From Edolisoma coerulescens (lineage: Eukaryota > Chordata > Aves > Passeriformes > Campephagidae): 64,000 bases of DNA. The stretch's first letter is position 1; each line of letters begins with the position of its first letter. The stretch is taken from contig VWZW01001203.1 in the NCBI GenBank assembly GCA_013397115.1, positions 614,642 to 678,641 on the forward strand, read 5' to 3'. A model generated the notes under the pieces. That model saw nothing but the letters and a program-made list of their open reading frames with translations. It ran no database searches and was not told the DNA's origin. The position numbers and the translations under genes are program-made. Positions 62,101 through 64,000 of this stretch are shown here, one piece after another.

Positions 62101-64000
62101 CTACGGGGTGAATCACAGGCTCTGTGAGCAGCAACTTAGCCACAAGTTAGCTCCTGCTTCTGCAAAATCTCCATCAGATCAAATCCCTGCCCTGAAAAGT
62201 TCATGTTTTTTCTTACACAGCTTGTACTTGGAAATGACCAAACGGATGGGAGAATAAATTTAATTTAGTCACTTCAACTATAGCCCTGTCAGCTAATAAC
62301 TGCTCAAATAGAGTGTTTTAATATAGAGTTACACCTGCCATGGCTCAGATACCTCCTTGCAAATACTCTGTGGCTCCCTGTTCCATTTTCCTTTCGCTAC
62401 GGCTGCAAAACAAAATCCCACTTATACCTCGCACCTGATCATCAAAAAAAATCACTCATTAGAGAGCACAAGACCTACAGCTGAAGTTTTCGGGCTCTAC
62501 ATTACATCCTCCCTTGAACAAGTTCAAAGCACTCAAAAATGTAACCACGACCGTCACTACTTGCTACCAAAAACCCATGGCAGACACACAGGGACCGAAG
62601 CCATCCAGTGCTTGACTGGAACAAGTGAATCACAGCTCAGCAGCCGAGGATCCGCAGCAGGATCCCGAGCCAATGTGACTCCAGAAAAGGTTTACTGAAC
62701 CAGAAAAGCAGCAGCAGCAATCCTGGTTGGGCGCCAAACACAAGGAAATAAACAGAACAGAGCGCTGGAAGATTTCACCAGCAGCCACAGGAGTGGGGAT
62801 GAGCAAATCCTGAAGCATCAGCCGAAGTCGGGCCACTTACCTCAGAACAGCCCAGAAATCTGATGGCAGGAAGCTGGCATTTAACAGCCATCCACGGCAA
62901 CTGAGCGTTTTCCTACCTTCTTCTGATGCATTCCAGGGCCTAAGCTGGTTTTGGGCACCAAGTTTACCCATGACACTCTGAACAGACTGGCTTTGTGCAC
63001 TCTGCTCTGCTAAACCAGGAGGAACCACTGCAAACCCCAGGCAGCAACTGGAGCACAAGAGCAGCCACAGGAGGGTCTGGGGGGTGGTTCTGCAGAGCCC
63101 AGCACTGGGTCAGGCCTCCCGTTACCACCCTGGGGACAGGGGCAGAACTAGGGGCTCGTCACCTAAATCCATTTCTCTCTGCTAGTTCTGCAACTCACAG
63201 GTCGAGCACACAAGTCAAACAGCTTCAAGGGCAGTGTAAGAGGGGGGGAAATCCACTCACACCACCAGTCGGGATCTTCTCTAACAAATTAGTTCACGAA
63301 GGACATGCAGGTGAGTCCACCAGTTGGGTCTGGAAAATGCAGGAGCAGGAGCAGGACTACTCTCAACTCCTCACTGGCAGCAACTTTTGCACCACTTGTC
63401 TTATGCAAAGATAAGGAATATGTCAGAATCTGTTCAATACAAACAGTATGGCCCATGACTTTTGCAATCCTAATCATTAAACACAGGCTCACCGTTTTAA
63501 TGGCTATTTGAAAGAGTAAAAACCTGAAGCTCCCAACTGTTTGCACGTCTGCCTGCCAACTGTTCCCCTCCCTATATCAGGATCAATAACTGGGAGCAAA
63601 GAAACATCCCTGTTTAACCATGAGATCTTCTTTAACTGCAGGGTAATCAGCTAATCCGGGCAGACTCCTTTATTCAGCTTTACATGGGCAATGCTATCAT
63701 TAAAATTATAAACTTTAATTTGACTCAAGGAATGCCATTTACTAATTTAGCACGCAAATACTTTTACAGCTGTTTGCATCAAGCTCCATATAAACTACAG
63801 GGGATTTATAGCACATAAAGCAACATTTTAAAGCTGCTGTTACAGCCACTGCAGAGCACAGGACAGTTGGAGAAAAAACATTCACTGAGGCATCTCGCGT
63901 TTAAAGAGATTTACCAACACACACAACCAGGAAAACAGCTGCTTTCTGGGCACTCGATCCCTCAATATTTAGTATCCACAGATTTCTCACGCTATTCCTG

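Larger units (their letters stand above)
43409..64000 (-). other. ARIH1: ARIH1 intron 1 (part)
   Basis: At least 20.6 kb of the first intron. Exon 1 is not present, since I see no glycine-rich acidic coding block and no full CpG island. Contents I can name are a CpG-rich patch (46671-46975), a T10-G10 tract (47087-47106) and an A-run near 61480-61497. The rest is AT-rich to moderate-GC sequence with short open frames of no recognisable family, and no CR1 copy that I could identify. Confidence 0.8.

Noticed and set aside
1..64000. CRISPR arrays, bacterial operons, riboswitches, tRNA/rRNA genes, endogenous retroviruses
   Set aside because: No regularly spaced repeats, no prokaryotic gene organisation, no cloverleaf or rRNA sequence noticed, and no LTR pair or gag/pol-like frame recognised.

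Overview
This is vertebrate nuclear DNA, almost certainly from a bird and probably a songbird. It carries intron-split genes with GT-AG junctions. It also holds about ten fragments of CR1, the main avian LINE, several ending in the CR1 ATTCTRTG-type tail. There is one clear CpG island. The avian call is firm; the songbird call is a weaker inference from the look of the CR1 copies.

Two genes are recognisable, both on the minus strand and head to tail. Positions 16421-43408 hold coding exons 2-14 of ARIH1, the Ariadne-type RBR E3 ubiquitin ligase. Together they encode 432 residues, collinear with human residues 126-557, and all junctions are in phase. Exon 1 lies beyond the right edge, so 43409-64000 is the window's share of intron 1. 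The ARIH1 3'UTR runs leftward from 16420 and probably ends near 14.9 kb. About 1 kb further left, inside a CpG island (about 13760-14650), the next gene starts: exon 1 (13846-13869) and exon 2 (11994-12045) of BBS4, a BBSome subunit. The left 12 kb is its intron 2. Order and orientation match the ARIH1-BBS4 neighbourhood of human 15q24, without the primate-lineage genes between them.

ARIH1 ubiquitinates substrates together with neddylated cullin-RING ligases. BBS4 belongs to the ciliary BBSome coat. They are neighbours, not a pathway. The BBS4 start region carries a near-perfect RFX X-box, the expected ciliary-gene control site, and an ETS site.

The rest is intron: CR1 fragments, a few simple repeats and two small CpG-rich patches. 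I found no tRNA, rRNA, CRISPR array, intact mobile element or further gene that I could defend, and no sign of a new biological system. Long open frames away from these exons look like chance or CR1-derived frames.
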